Shown here: in pieces, positions 18,597-27,928 of the stretch
How positions within the stretch are numbered: the stretch's first letter is position 1
How the letters are laid out: each line of letters starts with the position of its first letter
Assembly: GCA_013373125.1 (NCBI GenBank)
Contig: JABXIK010000098.1
Location: forward strand, 1-33,224
Length of the DNA: 33,224 bases
Direction: 5' to 3'
Source of the DNA: Gammaproteobacteria bacterium
Lineage (GTDB): Bacteria > Pseudomonadota > Gammaproteobacteria > Pseudomonadales > Oceanobacteraceae
Translations under genes and position numbers: made by a program
Notes under the pieces: generated by a model
Seen by the model: the letters and a program-made list of their open reading frames with translations, nothing else
Databases searched by the model: none
What the model was told of the DNA's origin: nothing

Positions 18597-19048
18597 TCAC
18601 TGCTGCGACTAAATAGAAACTGACCGATCAATTCTTCTAATACGATGGCCGATTGCGTGTCTTCAATGGTATCGCCATTGAGTAGCGTCTCTTCATCCGC
18701 TCCCACACTTAAGCCAATGTATTTTTCACCGAGCAAACCCGAGGTTAAAACCGATGCCGATGTATCTAATGAAAGCGGCACTCCCTTCTCGATGGCCATC
18801 TTGACTACAGCTACATAATCTTGCGTATCCAAGCGAATATCCACCACACGCCCAATGGTCACCCCAGACATGGAAACTTTTGCGCGCTCGCTCAAGCCGG
18901 ACAAATTTTCAAATCGGGCATACAAGTAATAAACGTCATCTTCCGCTTGATAACGCAGACCACTAACATTCAAAGCCAGCACCAATAATCCCACCATGGC
19001 TGCAATTACGAACGCTCCAACACCTAACTCTAAGGATCGATTTTGCAT
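18593..19048 (-). CDS. mlaD: MlaD, MCE-domain subunit of the phospholipid ABC transporter
   Basis: A 151-residue single-pass membrane protein: one N-terminal helix (about 8-27) then one MCE domain (LYARFENLSGLSERAKVSMSGVTIGRVVDIRL, VLTSGLLGEKYIGLSVG). MlaD forms a hexameric ring in the periplasm that binds phospholipid and contacts MlaC. TAGGAGGGCGT precedes the ATG, a strong ribosome-binding site. It overlaps mlaC by four bases. Confidence 0.96.
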   Translation of the reverse strand: MQNRSLELGVGAFVIAAMVGLLVLALNVSGLRYQAEDDVYYLYARFENLSGLSERAKVSMSGVTIGRVVDIRLDTQDYVAVVKMAIEKGVPLSLDTSASVLTSGLLGEKYIGLSVGADEETLLNGDTIEDTQSAIVLEELIGQFLFSRSSE

Positions 19049-19056
19049 ACGCCCTC

Positions 19057-19839
19057 CTAAAATCCGCCCAACATGACGGCCGTTAATATGAAGTCTAGAC
19101 CTAAAACCGCCAGCGACCCCTGAACCACAGTGGCAGTGGTCGCCCGCGCTACACCCTCGGATGTAGGCTTAGCATTCCAGCCATGAAAAAGCGCTATCCA
19201 AGTACACACCAAAGCAAATACTAGAGCCTTAATAATTCCTTTAATAACATCATCATAAAAAAGAACCGAGTTCTGCATGTTGGCCCAGTAAGAACCCTCA
19301 TACACACCCAGCACATCCACCGCCACAAAGGCGCCGCCATACACCCCAAGCAAGCTAAATAGAATGGCCAGTAAGGGTAAGCTAATCACTCCAGCCCACA
19401 GGCGCGGCGAGAAAATACGTTTAAGCGGATCGACCCCCATGATTTCCATGGCGGATAATTGCTCAGTGGTCTTCATCAATCCAATCTCGGCGGTTAAAGC
19501 CGAGCCTGCTCGTCCCACAAATAAAAGCGCACTGACCACAGGTCCGAATTCTCGCAACAAGGACAAGGCCACCATTTGTCCAATGGCCTCTTGGGAGCCG
19601 TAGCTGCTTAATATGTAATACCCCTGTAGCGCCAACACCATGCCCACAAAGACGCCTGCCACCACGATAATGGGCAATGACAACACGCCTATTTGGTGTA
19701 CTTGCTTAATGACTCGAAGAACCGGTGCTTTAAAGCCAGAGCCCCAGCCAAGGATTCGCACAAAAAACACACCACTTCGACCTATGACCTGACAGACTTG
19801 CAGAAGACTCGCCCCGACACTTGCCACAAAACTAATCAT
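19057..19839 (-). CDS. mlaE: MlaE, permease subunit of the phospholipid ABC transporter
   Basis: A 260-residue multi-helix inner-membrane protein of the MlaE/YrbE family, with the signature LLREFGPVVSALLFVGRAGSALTAEIGLMKTTEQLSAMEIMGVDP and five or six hydrophobic segments. It forms the membrane dimer of the Mla system that keeps outer-membrane lipid asymmetry. Its ATG lies eight bases inside the end of mlaF, so translation is coupled. Confidence 0.96.
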   Translation of the reverse strand: MISFVASVGASLLQVCQVIGRSGVFFVRILGWGSGFKAPVLRVIKQVHQIGVLSLPIIVVAGVFVGMVLALQGYYILSSYGSQEAIGQMVALSLLREFGPVVSALLFVGRAGSALTAEIGLMKTTEQLSAMEIMGVDPLKRIFSPRLWAGVISLPLLAILFSLLGVYGGAFVAVDVLGVYEGSYWANMQNSVLFYDDVIKGIIKALVFALVCTWIALFHGWNAKPTSEGVARATTATVVQGSLAVLGLDFILTAVMLGGF

Positions 19840-20641
19840 GACCTAACACCTGTTGCTTAAGTGTCGGTGCTGGATAATGAAAGGGGACCGGGCCATGAGC
19901 CTTACCAAACAGAAACTGTTTCACCAGCGGATCTTCACTATGACGCAGCTCTTCTGGGGTACCAGAGCCGATAATCTTACCTTCGGCCAAGATATAAACC
20001 TGATGGGCAATACTGAGCGCTTCATCCACATCATGACTCACCAAGACCGAGGTTAAATCTAAATCCTCATGCACCTGGCGAATCAAATTCACCAGCACCC
20101 CCATGGAAATAGGGTCCTGACCCGTGAAAGGCTCATCATACAAAACCAACTCAGGATCTAACGCCAAGCTGCGCGCCAGCGCCACACGCCTTGCCATGCC
20201 GCCGGATAACTGGGCAGGCATGAGATCAGCCGCACCTCTCAACCCAACCGATTCCAACCTCAACAAAACCAAGTCTTTAATCATGTACTCAGGTAAGCGT
20301 GTATGTTCACGCAACGGAAAAGCCACATTTTCAAATACCGTCATATCGGTAAATAACGCGCCACTTTGAAATAACAAACTTAAGCGCTGCCTCAATTCAA
20401 ACAATTCGGCTCGATTAAGCTCGCCTATGTCAACGCCATCAATCAACACCTCCCCAGAAGTTGGATGCAATTGACCACACAAAAGGCGTAATAAGGTAGT
20501 TTTCCCTGTGCCGCTAGGACCAAGAATGGCGGTGATTTGGCCCTTTTTGATAGATAAATTTATGCCTTTAAAAATCACGCGGTCGTCACGCCGAAAACTG
20601 ACGTGGCGGCATTCTACAAATGTTGGAGGGCGATTAGACAT
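19832..20641 (-). CDS. mlaF: MlaF, ATPase subunit of the phospholipid ABC transporter
   Basis: A 269-residue ABC ATPase. Walker A is LGPSGTGKTT (about 40-49), signature LSGGMARRVALAR, Walker B LVLYDEPFTGQDP, then SHDVDEAL with the switch histidine. QSGALFTDMTVFENVAFPLREH is typical of MlaF/Ttg2A. The ATG at 20641 follows GGGATGG by seven bases and was preferred over TTG two codons earlier. It is the first gene of mlaFEDCB, divergent from yrbG as in E. coli and Pseudomonas. Confidence 0.96.
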   Translation of the reverse strand: MSNRPPTFVECRHVSFRRDDRVIFKGINLSIKKGQITAILGPSGTGKTTLLRLLCGQLHPTSGEVLIDGVDIGELNRAELFELRQRLSLLFQSGALFTDMTVFENVAFPLREHTRLPEYMIKDLVLLRLESVGLRGAADLMPAQLSGGMARRVALARSLALDPELVLYDEPFTGQDPISMGVLVNLIRQVHEDLDLTSVLVSHDVDEALSIAHQVYILAEGKIIGSGTPEELRHSEDPLVKQFLFGKAHGPVPFHYPAPTLKQQVLGHD

Positions 20642-20689
20642 GCACAAGCCATCCCATTGGCAAACGATTCGATGTACTCCATTGGTTTA

Positions 20690-20717
20690 AGCATAGACGC
20701 AACTGCCCATGCCACAA
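20690..20717 (-). promoter_or_regulatory. Candidate promoter of mlaFEDCB
   Basis: On the minus strand -35 TTGTGG (20717-20712) and -10 TATGCT (20695-20690), 16 bases apart, about 50 bases before mlaF. Both are partial matches, so the call is tentative. Confidence 0.35.
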
Positions 20718-20740
20718 CTTTTCAAAGGGCACCTTCAAAC

Positions 20741-20768
20741 TTGTTAGGTCCGCAAAAGCCTGTAGAAT
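20741..20768 (+). promoter_or_regulatory. Sigma-70-type promoter of yrbG-kdsD-lpt
   Basis: -35 TTGTTA (20741-20746) and -10 TAGAAT (20763-20768), 16 bases apart, about 33 bases before the yrbG ATG and followed by GCGCCGG. It is the only good plus-strand candidate in the 159-base gap shared with mlaF. Confidence 0.6.
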
Positions 20769-20800
20769 GCGCCGGTTATTTGATTTTAAGGTGTGTATCC

Positions 20801-21757
20801 ATGTTGTTCGCCAGCTTAGCCATTCTTGTTGGATTAGTTGTTTTGGTTTGGAGTGCCGATCGCTTCGTATTGGGCGCGGCCGCCACCGCACGTCATCTGG
20901 GTATGTCACCGCTATTAATTGGTATGACCATTGTTTCTTTAGGTACCAGCGCCCCAGAAATTTTTGTTAGTGCCACCGCGTCTTTAGAAGGCGCCGGCAT
21001 CCTTGCCATCGGTAATGCTCTGGGTTCCAACATTACTAATGTGGGCTTAGTGCTAGGTATTACCGCACTCATTGCCCCTCTGCCGATCCAAGGCAAGATG
21101 CTGAAAAAAGAAATCCCGATTTTACTGCTCGTCACCGTTATTGCCGGCTTAGTTTTACAAGATATGCATTTAAGCTTTTGGGATGGCGTCGTCATGCTCA
21201 TCTGCCTAGTAATCACATTATTCTGGCTATTCAATGAAACCAATGAACAAGAAATAGGCGGTCTTGACGAAGAAGAAGTAGAAGCCATCGAGCACACCTC
21301 AACGGCCAAAAGCATCATGTGGTTAATCATCGGCCTAATTGCCTTAATGATCAGCGCCAAATTACTGGTGTGGGGTGCTGTGGAAGTGGCTCGCTACTTT
21401 GGCATCAGCGAACTGATTATCGGTCTGACCATAGTGGCCATTGGCACCAGTTTGCCGGAATTGGCCGCTAGTGTGGCCAGTGCATTAAAAGGTCACCACG
21501 AGATCGCCATCGGCAACGTGGTAGGTTCCAACATTTTCAACTTATTGGCGGTCATGCCCATCCCTGGATTAGTGGCCGACACACAAATCGAATCTGAAGT
21601 ATTGTATCGAGATTACGGCGCCATGCTCATCATCACTTTACTGCTTATCGCCTTTATTTATGGCTTCCGCCGCAAAGGTCGCGTAGGCCGCAGCGCAGGT
21701 AGCGTACTGTTATTGGCCTACTTAGGTTATTTGGGTTTACTATTGGTACAAGCCTAA
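20801..21757 (+). CDS. yrbG: Calcium/sodium antiporter YrbG (CaCA family)
   Basis: A 318-residue inner-membrane protein with the two inverted repeats of the cation/Ca2+ exchanger family: SLGTSAPEIFVSATAS with GNALGSNITNVGLVLG in the first half, and AIGTSLPELAASVASA with GNVVGSNIFNLLAV in the second. The acidic residues in the two GTSxPE motifs are the ion-binding glutamates. About ten hydrophobic segments flank a central acidic loop (EQEIGGLDEEEVEAIEH). The ATG at 20801 has AAGGTG nine bases upstream; a much longer open frame starting inside mlaF was rejected because its extension is not membrane-like. It heads the kdsD-lpt-rpoN cluster. Confidence 0.93.
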   Translation: MLFASLAILVGLVVLVWSADRFVLGAAATARHLGMSPLLIGMTIVSLGTSAPEIFVSATASLEGAGILAIGNALGSNITNVGLVLGITALIAPLPIQGKMLKKEIPILLLVTVIAGLVLQDMHLSFWDGVVMLICLVITLFWLFNETNEQEIGGLDEEEVEAIEHTSTAKSIMWLIIGLIALMISAKLLVWGAVEVARYFGISELIIGLTIVAIGTSLPELAASVASALKGHHEIAIGNVVGSNIFNLLAVMPIPGLVADTQIESEVLYRDYGAMLIITLLLIAFIYGFRRKGRVGRSAGSVLLLAYLGYLGLLLVQA

Positions 21758-21800
21758 CAAGCTTCAATTGAATTAGGCTGCTAAAGGTTACAGGTTTTTT

Positions 21801-22772
21801 ATGAGTCAATTTCATTTCGTCGAGTCCGCAAAGCGCACCATCAGTGCAGAACGCGACGCCGTTAACGGCATGTTAGCCAAACTAGATGACGCCGCGTTTA
21901 TTACCGCATGTGAGTTAATGCTCAATTGCAAAGGCCGCATCGTGGTTACAGGCATGGGTAAATCTGGTCACATCGGCAATAAAATGGCCGCCACCCTTGC
22001 GAGCACCGGCAGCCCAAGTTTCTTTGTTCACCCAGGTGAAGCCGCCCACGGCGACATGGGTATGATCACGCAAGATGATGTTGTCATTGCCCTTTCCAAT
22101 TCCGGCGAATCATCTGAAGTCACGACTCTAATTCCATTACTAAAACGTTTACATGTGCCTTTAATTGCCATGACCGGTAATGACAACTCTACCCTTGCGC
22201 AATCCGCCGATAGCCATCTTAACGTAGGCGTAGATAAAGAAGCCTGTCCACTAGATCTCGCCCCTACATCCAGTACGACAGTGGCTCTGGTTATGGGCGA
22301 TGCCTTGGCTATTTCACTGTTAGAAGCCCGTGGTTTCACCGCAGAACAATTTGCCTTTAGTCATCCAGGTGGCAGCCTTGGCCGTCGCTTACTGTTAAAA
22401 GTGAAAACCATCATGCACTCTGATAATCAAATTCCTCAAGTGCAGCTAGGAACATCCATTAAAGAAGCCTTGTTAGAAATGACACAAAAAGGCTTGGGCA
22501 TGACGACAGTAGTGAATGCAGATAAGTCTCTGGCTGGTATCTTCACCGATGGTGATTTACGTCGTGCTTTAGACAAGGACGTGGACTTCCACACCACGCC
22601 GGTGGAGCAAGTCATGACTCAAAATTGCGCGACCATTGACCCAGAAAAACTAGCCGCAGAAGCCCTTCAAGTCATGGAAGAGAAAAAAATTAACGCGCTT
22701 GTCGCCATGGAACTGGGGCAAGTGGTAGGTGTCATTAATATGCATGACCTATTACGAGCCGGAGTCATTTAA
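21801..22772 (+). CDS. kdsD: D-arabinose 5-phosphate isomerase KdsD
   Basis: A 323-residue enzyme that converts ribulose 5-phosphate to arabinose 5-phosphate, the first step to KDO for LPS. It has an N-terminal SIS domain (GRIVVTGMGKSGHIGNKMAATLASTG, VHPGEAAHGDMGMI, ALSNSGES, LDLAPTSSTT), a FSHPGGSLGRRLL linker, and two C-terminal CBS repeats (VKTIMHSDNQIP onward and VEQVMTQNCATID onward). Its stop overlaps the lptC start (TAATG), so the KDO-8-phosphate phosphatase gene kdsC, which usually lies between them, is absent here. Confidence 0.95.
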   Translation: MSQFHFVESAKRTISAERDAVNGMLAKLDDAAFITACELMLNCKGRIVVTGMGKSGHIGNKMAATLASTGSPSFFVHPGEAAHGDMGMITQDDVVIALSNSGESSEVTTLIPLLKRLHVPLIAMTGNDNSTLAQSADSHLNVGVDKEACPLDLAPTSSTTVALVMGDALAISLLEARGFTAEQFAFSHPGGSLGRRLLLKVKTIMHSDNQIPQVQLGTSIKEALLEMTQKGLGMTTVVNADKSLAGIFTDGDLRRALDKDVDFHTTPVEQVMTQNCATIDPEKLAAEALQVMEEKKINALVAMELGQVVGVINMHDLLRAGVI

Positions 22773-23332
22773 TGCGCAAGCGTTATATCGTGACCATTTT
22801 GACGGCCTTGGCCATCGTGGCCTATATGGCTGTCGATGATCAACACACTACGGTAGAGATCGTTTCACAGGACCTTGTCGATCAAGAGCCAGACTACATT
22901 GTCCACGGATTAAGTGCGGATAGCTTCTCAGAAGACGGCCACCTCAGCCAGCAGATTAATGCGGTCACAGCAACCCATTACCCAGCAGATGATATTACTG
23001 TATTAGAAAAACCCGCTTTAATCCTATACGAAGCGGGTAATCCGAAATGGGGCGTGCGCAGCGAGAGTGGGCGCTTACTCAAACAAAAAGATATCCACCT
23101 AACTGGCGATGTCATTATTGTACCTCTGCACGAATCCGGTGGTGATTTCAGCCTCACCACCGCCAGTTTATATATAGACTTAGCTAGCCAAATGGCCGAC
23201 ACTGATGACAAGGTCAGTATCGAAAGTGACAGCAGTGAATTGCTTGCCACCGGCATGACCATATTCTTAGATAAACAATTGGTTACGTTTAAATCCCAGG
23301 TACGAGGTCGTCATGATCCCAAAGCTCAATAG
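22772..23332 (+). CDS. lptC: LPS export protein LptC
   Basis: A 186-residue bitopic membrane protein: an N-terminal helix at about residues 5-20 (YIVTILTALAIVAYMA) then a periplasmic beta-jellyroll (DYIVHGLSADSFSEDGHLSQ, ATHYPADDITVLEKP, DVIIVP). LptC links the LptB2FG transporter to the LptA bridge. It overlaps kdsD by one base and lptA by 20 bases, so translation is tightly coupled. Confidence 0.94.
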   Translation: MRKRYIVTILTALAIVAYMAVDDQHTTVEIVSQDLVDQEPDYIVHGLSADSFSEDGHLSQQINAVTATHYPADDITVLEKPALILYEAGNPKWGVRSESGRLLKQKDIHLTGDVIIVPLHESGGDFSLTTASLYIDLASQMADTDDKVSIESDSSELLATGMTIFLDKQLVTFKSQVRGRHDPKAQ

Positions 23333-23816
23333 TTGCCTATTATGCTTATGCGTACTCATCAGCAATCATAGCTGGGGCTTACCCGACGACAGCGAACAAG
23401 AGATTCATATCGCCAGTGATTCTGCTTCTTTAGACAAATTAAAAGGCGAAATTATTTACACCGGCAATGTGAGCATGCAACAAGGCTCACTCAATATACA
23501 CGCACAAAAAGTCACCATTATTCGCAGCAATGAGGGCCTTGAACGCATTATTGCGGAAGGCAACCCCGCCCGATACGAACAAACATTGAGCGAAAAAGAT
23601 GGTAAAACCCTTGCCTATGGCGAAACCATTATTTACAACACCCAGATCAAGCAACTCACGCTGTTAAATAACGCCGGCTTAGAAAAGCAAGGCAATCTGT
23701 TTTCCGGCGATAAAATCGTGTACTTGATTAACGAACAAAAAGTAAAAGCTGAAAGCCCAGAACAACAAAACCGTATCCGTATGGTGATTCAGCCTCAAAA
23801 GGATAAGGAATCCTAA
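23313..23816 (+). CDS. lptA: LPS transport periplasmic protein LptA
   Basis: A 167-residue protein with a Sec signal peptide ([22 protein letters not shown], cleavage near 22-23). The OstA-like beta-jellyroll follows: [39 protein letters not shown], the [13 protein letters not shown] strand and [23 protein letters not shown]. LptA oligomers bridge the periplasm for LPS export. ACGAGG precedes the ATG inside the lptC coding region. LptB begins four bases after its stop codon. Confidence 0.94.
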   Translation: MIPKLNSCLLCLCVLISNHSWGLPDDSEQEIHIASDSASLDKLKGEIIYTGNVSMQQGSLNIHAQKVTIIRSNEGLERIIAEGNPARYEQTLSEKDGKTLAYGETIIYNTQIKQLTLLNNAGLEKQGNLFSGDKIVYLINEQKVKAESPEQQNRIRMVIQPQKDKES

Positions 23817-23820
23817 CGCA

Positions 23821-24546
23821 ATGGCAGTATTGCAAGCGCAACATTTGGCCAAAAGCTATGGCCCAAGACAAGTCGTAAAAGACGTTTCCATGTCCATTGA
23901 AAGCGGACAAATTGTGGGGCTATTAGGGCCTAACGGCGCAGGAAAAACCACCTGCTTTTATATGATCGTCAACCTTGTCACCTCTGACAAAGGCCGCGTA
24001 CTCATTGATGACAAAGACATTACCGATTTACCCATGCACGGCCGCGCGCAAAAAGGCATAGGCTATTTACCACAAGAAGCCAGCATATTTCGCAAGCTCA
24101 CCGTAGCCAATAACATCATGGCCATATTAGAAACTCGCAAAGAATTGAGCCATACTGAGCGTAAAGAAAAATTAGAAAATTTGTTGGATGAATTTCATAT
24201 CCAACACATCCGTGACAGCTTGGGGATGGCGCTATCCGGAGGGGAAAGACGACGCGTGGAAATTGCTCGTGCATTGGCTGCAGAACCGTCATTCATTCTA
24301 CTTGATGAACCCTTTGCCGGTGTTGACCCAATCTCAGTGGGTGATATAAAAAGCATTGTGAAACAATTAAAAAAACGTGGACTAGGTGTTTTGATTACCG
24401 ATCACAACGTACGCGAAACCCTCGATATTTGTGAAAAAGCCTATATCGTCGGTAACGGACACATCATTGCCGAAGGCTCTGCTGACGATGTGCTATCGAA
24501 TCAGCAAGTGAAAGATATTTATTTAGGTGATGACTTTAAGTTGTAA
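23821..24546 (+). CDS. lptB: LPS export ABC transporter ATPase LptB
   Basis: A 241-residue ABC ATPase powering LPS extraction from the inner membrane with LptF and LptG (not in this window). Walker A is GPNGAGKTT (36-44), signature [15 protein letters not shown], Walker [14 protein letters not shown], switch [36 protein letters not shown] is typical of LptB. It is the usual last lpt gene before rpoN. Confidence 0.97.
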   Translation: MAVLQAQHLAKSYGPRQVVKDVSMSIESGQIVGLLGPNGAGKTTCFYMIVNLVTSDKGRVLIDDKDITDLPMHGRAQKGIGYLPQEASIFRKLTVANNIMAILETRKELSHTERKEKLENLLDEFHIQHIRDSLGMALSGGERRRVEIARALAAEPSFILLDEPFAGVDPISVGDIKSIVKQLKKRGLGVLITDHNVRETLDICEKAYIVGNGHIIAEGSADDVLSNQQVKDIYLGDDFKL

Positions 24547-24600
24547 TCTTGTATATTCAAGACAACGAGTCAAACGTGCTATGGGATTAAGCAGTAAAAT

Positions 24601-26094
24601 ATGAAAGCGTCGCTCCAACTTAAAATGGGTCAGCAGCTGACCATGACTCCTCAGCTGCAACAGGCCATCCGTTTATTACAGCTTTCTACACTCGATTTAC
24701 AGCAAGAAATTCAAACTGCGTTGGATTCCAACCCACTATTGGATGTGGATGAAGAGTTCGACAACGAACCCAGTCAAGACATCAATTCGCAACGTGAAGA
24801 CACCAGCGAAACCAAAAGTAACGACGACAATCAATCTGACGAGCCCACCGCTGCAGATGATTGGAGTGAAAACATCCCTGATGAATTATCGACCGACAGC
24901 GAATGGGATGATACTTGGCAAGCCTCTGCAGCCCCTACCTCCATGACTGAAAGCCATTCCGGATCATCCGGCGATGACTTTGATATGGACAGCCGCAATG
25001 GCAGTACTGACGATCTTCAAGATCATCTTTTGTGGCAGCTGAACCTGACTCCCATGTCGGATAACGATCATCTTATCGCCATCAATATCATTGAAGGCGT
25101 TGATGATGATGGTTACCTCAAAGTTGAACTGCAAGAAATTGTTGATTCGCTAGACCCAGAATTAGACATTGAACTCGACGAAGTAGAAGCAGTTTTGCAT
25201 CTTCTGCAGCAGTTTGAACCCAGCGGCGTCTGCGCGCGTAATTTACAAGAGTGCTTGTCGCTACAATTACGTCAGTTACCGCAAGAAACCCCATGGCTAC
25301 CACTGGCACAGACCCTGATTGATGAGCACATCGAATTATTAGGCTCTAAAGATTACGCCGCCTTGATGCGCAAACTGAAAGTGAAAGAAGACGAGTTGAA
25401 AGTCGTGATCCGTGGTATTCAAGAATTAAACCCACGCCCAGGCTCTCAAATTGATCCGCAAACCAGCGAATACGTTATCCCTGATGTCATGGTGCGTAAG
25501 ATCAAAGGCGAATGGCGCGTAGAACTCAACCCGGAAATCGCGCCAAAACTGCGCATAAATGAGCACTACGCTTCCATGGTGAAGCGTGCCGACAGCAGTG
25601 CTGATAACAATTTCATCAAAGATCATCTTCAAGAAGCTCGCTGGTTCCTCAAGAGCTTGCAAAGTCGTAACGAAACACTGTTGAAAGTCGCCATGAAAAT
25701 TGTGGAATACCAACAAGACTTCTTGGAGCAAGGGGATGAGGCCATGAAGCCCCTTGTGTTACACGATATTGCCGAAGCCGTTGGCATGCATGAGTCCACG
25801 ATATCCCGTGTGACAACACAAAAGTACATGCATACACCTGCTGGTATTTATGAATTAAAGTATTTCTTCTCTAGTCATGTAAGCACCACCAGTGGTGGCG
25901 AGTGCTCTTCCACTGCCATTCGCGCCATGATCAAAAAACTGATTGCGGCAGAAAGTGCGAAGAAACCCTTGAGCGACAGCAAAATCGCCACCATGTTAGA
26001 AGAAGAAGGCATTAAGGTTGCACGTAGAACAGTAGCGAAATATCGTGAAGCGATGCATATACCACCGTCAAATGAACGTAAACGTTTGGTATAG
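24601..26094 (+). CDS. rpoN: RNA polymerase sigma-54 factor RpoN
   Basis: A 497-residue sigma-54. Region I (about 1-50) is Gln/Leu-rich ([20 protein letters not shown]). Region II (about 52-125) is strongly acidic and low-complexity. The core-binding and DNA-binding regions follow, with [27 protein letters not shown] and the diagnostic RpoN box [10 protein letters not shown] (474-483) that reads the -24 element. It directs genes for nitrogen, motility and other functions with enhancer-binding activators. It lies 54 bases after lptB and leads the hpf-ptsN-rapZ-ptsO group. Confidence 0.98.
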   Translation: MKASLQLKMGQQLTMTPQLQQAIRLLQLSTLDLQQEIQTALDSNPLLDVDEEFDNEPSQDINSQREDTSETKSNDDNQSDEPTAADDWSENIPDELSTDSEWDDTWQASAAPTSMTESHSGSSGDDFDMDSRNGSTDDLQDHLLWQLNLTPMSDNDHLIAINIIEGVDDDGYLKVELQEIVDSLDPELDIELDEVEAVLHLLQQFEPSGVCARNLQECLSLQLRQLPQETPWLPLAQTLIDEHIELLGSKDYAALMRKLKVKEDELKVVIRGIQELNPRPGSQIDPQTSEYVIPDVMVRKIKGEWRVELNPEIAPKLRINEHYASMVKRADSSADNNFIKDHLQEARWFLKSLQSRNETLLKVAMKIVEYQQDFLEQGDEAMKPLVLHDIAEAVGMHESTISRVTTQKYMHTPAGIYELKYFFSSHVSTTSGGECSSTAIRAMIKKLIAAESAKKPLSDSKIATMLEEEGIKVARRTVAKYREAMHIPPSNERKRLV

Positions 26095-26119
26095 ATCAAT
26101 TTATGAGTTGAGCAAAGAG

Positions 26120-26149
26120 TTACACTGGTTTTCGCCGGTAGCCTATACT
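26120..26149 (+). promoter_or_regulatory. Candidate internal promoter upstream of hpf
   Basis: -35 TTACAC (26120-26125) and -10 TATACT (26144-26149) with 18-base spacing, in the 113-base gap after rpoN. It could give hpf-ptsN-rapZ-ptsO a transcript of their own. The match is modest. Confidence 0.35.
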
Positions 26150-26170
26150 TAAGGTTATCTGCACATTCAC

Positions 26171-26189
26171 GCACGCCATTTCGGCGTGC
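26171..26189 (+). promoter_or_regulatory. Hairpin in the hpf leader
   Basis: GCACGCC (26171-26177) pairs perfectly with GGCGTGC (26183-26189) around a five-base loop. It ends nine bases before the AGGAG ribosome-binding site region of hpf and has no T run, so it is not a terminator. It may shape translation or mRNA processing. Confidence 0.4.
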
Positions 26190-26207
26190 CGACAGTAGGA
26201 GCCATCT

Positions 26208-26513
26208 ATGCAAATTAATATCAGCGGCCACCATGTTGAAGTGACTGAAGCCCTAAAGGACTACGTCCACTCTAAAGTTGAAAAACTTGAGCGACATTTT
26301 GACAACATAACCAATGTGCAAGTAACACTCACTGTAGAAAAATTAGTACAAAAGGCAGAGGCCACCATTCACGCCTCAGGCGCTGAACTTCACGCCAATG
26401 CCGACCATGAAGACATGTATGCAGCCATTGACGGCTTAACCGATAAGTTAGACCGCCAATTAATTAAACATAAAGAAAAGATGGTTAACCACCGCAATGG
26501 AAGTAGCCACTAA
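26208..26513 (+). CDS. hpf: Ribosome hibernation-promoting factor HPF (short form)
   Basis: A 101-residue protein beginning MQINISGHHVEVTEALKDYV, with KLERHFDNITNVQVTLTVEK and DMYAAIDGLTDKLDRQLIKHKEK, the S30AE/HPF pattern. It binds the decoding region of idle ribosomes and promotes 100S dimers in stationary phase. It lacks the C-terminal dimerisation domain of long HPF. GTAGGAGCC precedes the ATG. The rpoN-hpf-ptsN-rapZ-ptsO order is conserved. Confidence 0.95.
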   Translation: MQINISGHHVEVTEALKDYVHSKVEKLERHFDNITNVQVTLTVEKLVQKAEATIHASGAELHANADHEDMYAAIDGLTDKLDRQLIKHKEKMVNHRNGSSH

Positions 26514-26519
26514 CCCGAT

Positions 26520-26972
26520 ATGACCTCTAGTATTTCTCAAATTTTAACCATTGAGCGCACCCAACTGGGTGCGCACTGCAGCAGTAAAAAGAAACTGATT
26601 GAATACATCAGCCAATTCTTGGCCTCTAAAATCGAAGATGCGCAAGCAGACGATATTTATGAGCGCCTCATCGCCAGAGAAAAGCTAGGCAGTACCGGCA
26701 TCGGCGAAGGTATTGCAATCCCCCATTCTCGTTTAGAAGAATGTGACGACACCATTGGTGCTTTATTTATTTTGGATGAAGCCATTGACTTTGACGCCAT
26801 AGATCGTAAACCTGTAGACATAGTGTTTGTCATGCTGGTGCCGGCTGAAGCCAATGAACAGCATCTAAAAACCCTAAGTATGTTGGCGCAAAAGTTCAGT
26901 GAAGCAAGCTATCGTTCACAACTAAGAACAGCCAAGAATCAAGAAGAGTTATATCAACTCGCTATCGCATAA
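26520..26972 (+). CDS. ptsN: Nitrogen PTS enzyme IIA (EIIANtr)
   Basis: A 150-residue PTS EIIA type-2 domain. The phosphorylated histidine is His69 in GIGEGIAIPHSRLEE. PVDIVFVMLVPAEANEQHLKTLSMLA is also typical. It receives phosphate from NPr and acts as a regulator (potassium, nitrogen and envelope functions in relatives) rather than in sugar uptake. It starts seven bases after hpf with a poor ribosome-binding site, which suggests coupling to hpf. Confidence 0.95.
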   Translation: MTSSISQILTIERTQLGAHCSSKKKLIEYISQFLASKIEDAQADDIYERLIAREKLGSTGIGEGIAIPHSRLEECDDTIGALFILDEAIDFDAIDRKPVDIVFVMLVPAEANEQHLKTLSMLAQKFSEASYRSQLRTAKNQEELYQLAIA

Positions 26973-26987
26973 CATTAAAGGCAAATT

Positions 26988-27845
26988 ATGAAGCTTGTGG
27001 TGATCAGCGGCCGCAGTGGCTCTGGAAAAAGTACCGCATTAGATCTTTTAGAAGATCTAGGCTTCTATTGCATTGATAACCTGCCCGTGGGCCTATTGCA
27101 AAACCTGTTGGATCAAATCCAAAGTGGCTCATCTCAAATGCAGTCTGTTGCTGTGAGTATCGATGCGCGCAACATACAATCGGACTTAGCCAATTTCTCG
27201 CAGATCATGAATCACCTTGATCGCAAGCAATGTCAGCTTGAGATCATTTATTTAGATGCCCACACAGACACCCTGCTGACACGCTTCAGCGCAACCCGAC
27301 GCAAGCACCCTCTTACAGGTCCGGATGTGCCTCTATTAGAAGCCATCGACCGTGAAAAATCCGTACTACAGCACATTGCGGATATGGCGGATCTCACCGT
27401 CGATACCACGCATTTATCCATGCACCAGTTGCGCAGCTTAATCAAAGAGCGAGTGGTACAGAAACAAGGCAGTGAAATGTCATTATTGTTTGAATCCTTC
27501 GGTTTCAAACACGGCATCCCCAATGACAGTGATCTAGTATTTGATGTGCGTTGTTTAGCGAACCCCTATTGGGACCCTGCGTTGCGTCAATACACAGGCC
27601 AAGATGCACCCATTCAAGCCTTTTTAGAAGGCGATGATCACGTTAATACCATGTTTGAAGACATAGATGCCTTTCTCACTAAGTGGCTTCCTCAATTCGA
27701 GGCCAATAACCGCACCTACATGACAGTTAGCATTGGCTGCACCGGTGGACAACATCGCAGTGTTTACATGGCTGAGCGCCTTTTCAATGCGTATCAAGAT
27801 AAATTCTCAAATGTGCAAGTCCGTCATCGCGAACTAAACCTCTAG
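26988..27845 (+). CDS. rapZ: RNase adapter protein RapZ
   Basis: A 285-residue protein with an N-terminal P-loop (Walker A GRSGSGKST, residues 8-16) and EDLGFYCIDNLPVGLL. The C-terminal domain has FDVRCLANPYWDPALR and SIGCTGGQHRSVYMAERL. In enterobacteria RapZ binds the sRNAs GlmZ/GlmY and directs RNase E to regulate glmS, tuning amino-sugar supply for envelope synthesis. Whether the sRNA circuit exists in this organism cannot be seen here. It lies 15 bases after ptsN. Confidence 0.95.
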   Translation: MKLVVISGRSGSGKSTALDLLEDLGFYCIDNLPVGLLQNLLDQIQSGSSQMQSVAVSIDARNIQSDLANFSQIMNHLDRKQCQLEIIYLDAHTDTLLTRFSATRRKHPLTGPDVPLLEAIDREKSVLQHIADMADLTVDTTHLSMHQLRSLIKERVVQKQGSEMSLLFESFGFKHGIPNDSDLVFDVRCLANPYWDPALRQYTGQDAPIQAFLEGDDHVNTMFEDIDAFLTKWLPQFEANNRTYMTVSIGCTGGQHRSVYMAERLFNAYQDKFSNVQVRHRELNL

Positions 27846-27928
27846 GCCAACCTACACACACTCACTACTAGACAGATCTGAATTTGGCCGATAAGGTAGC
27901 GCTTCTATCCCTATTAGCCAGTATTGAT

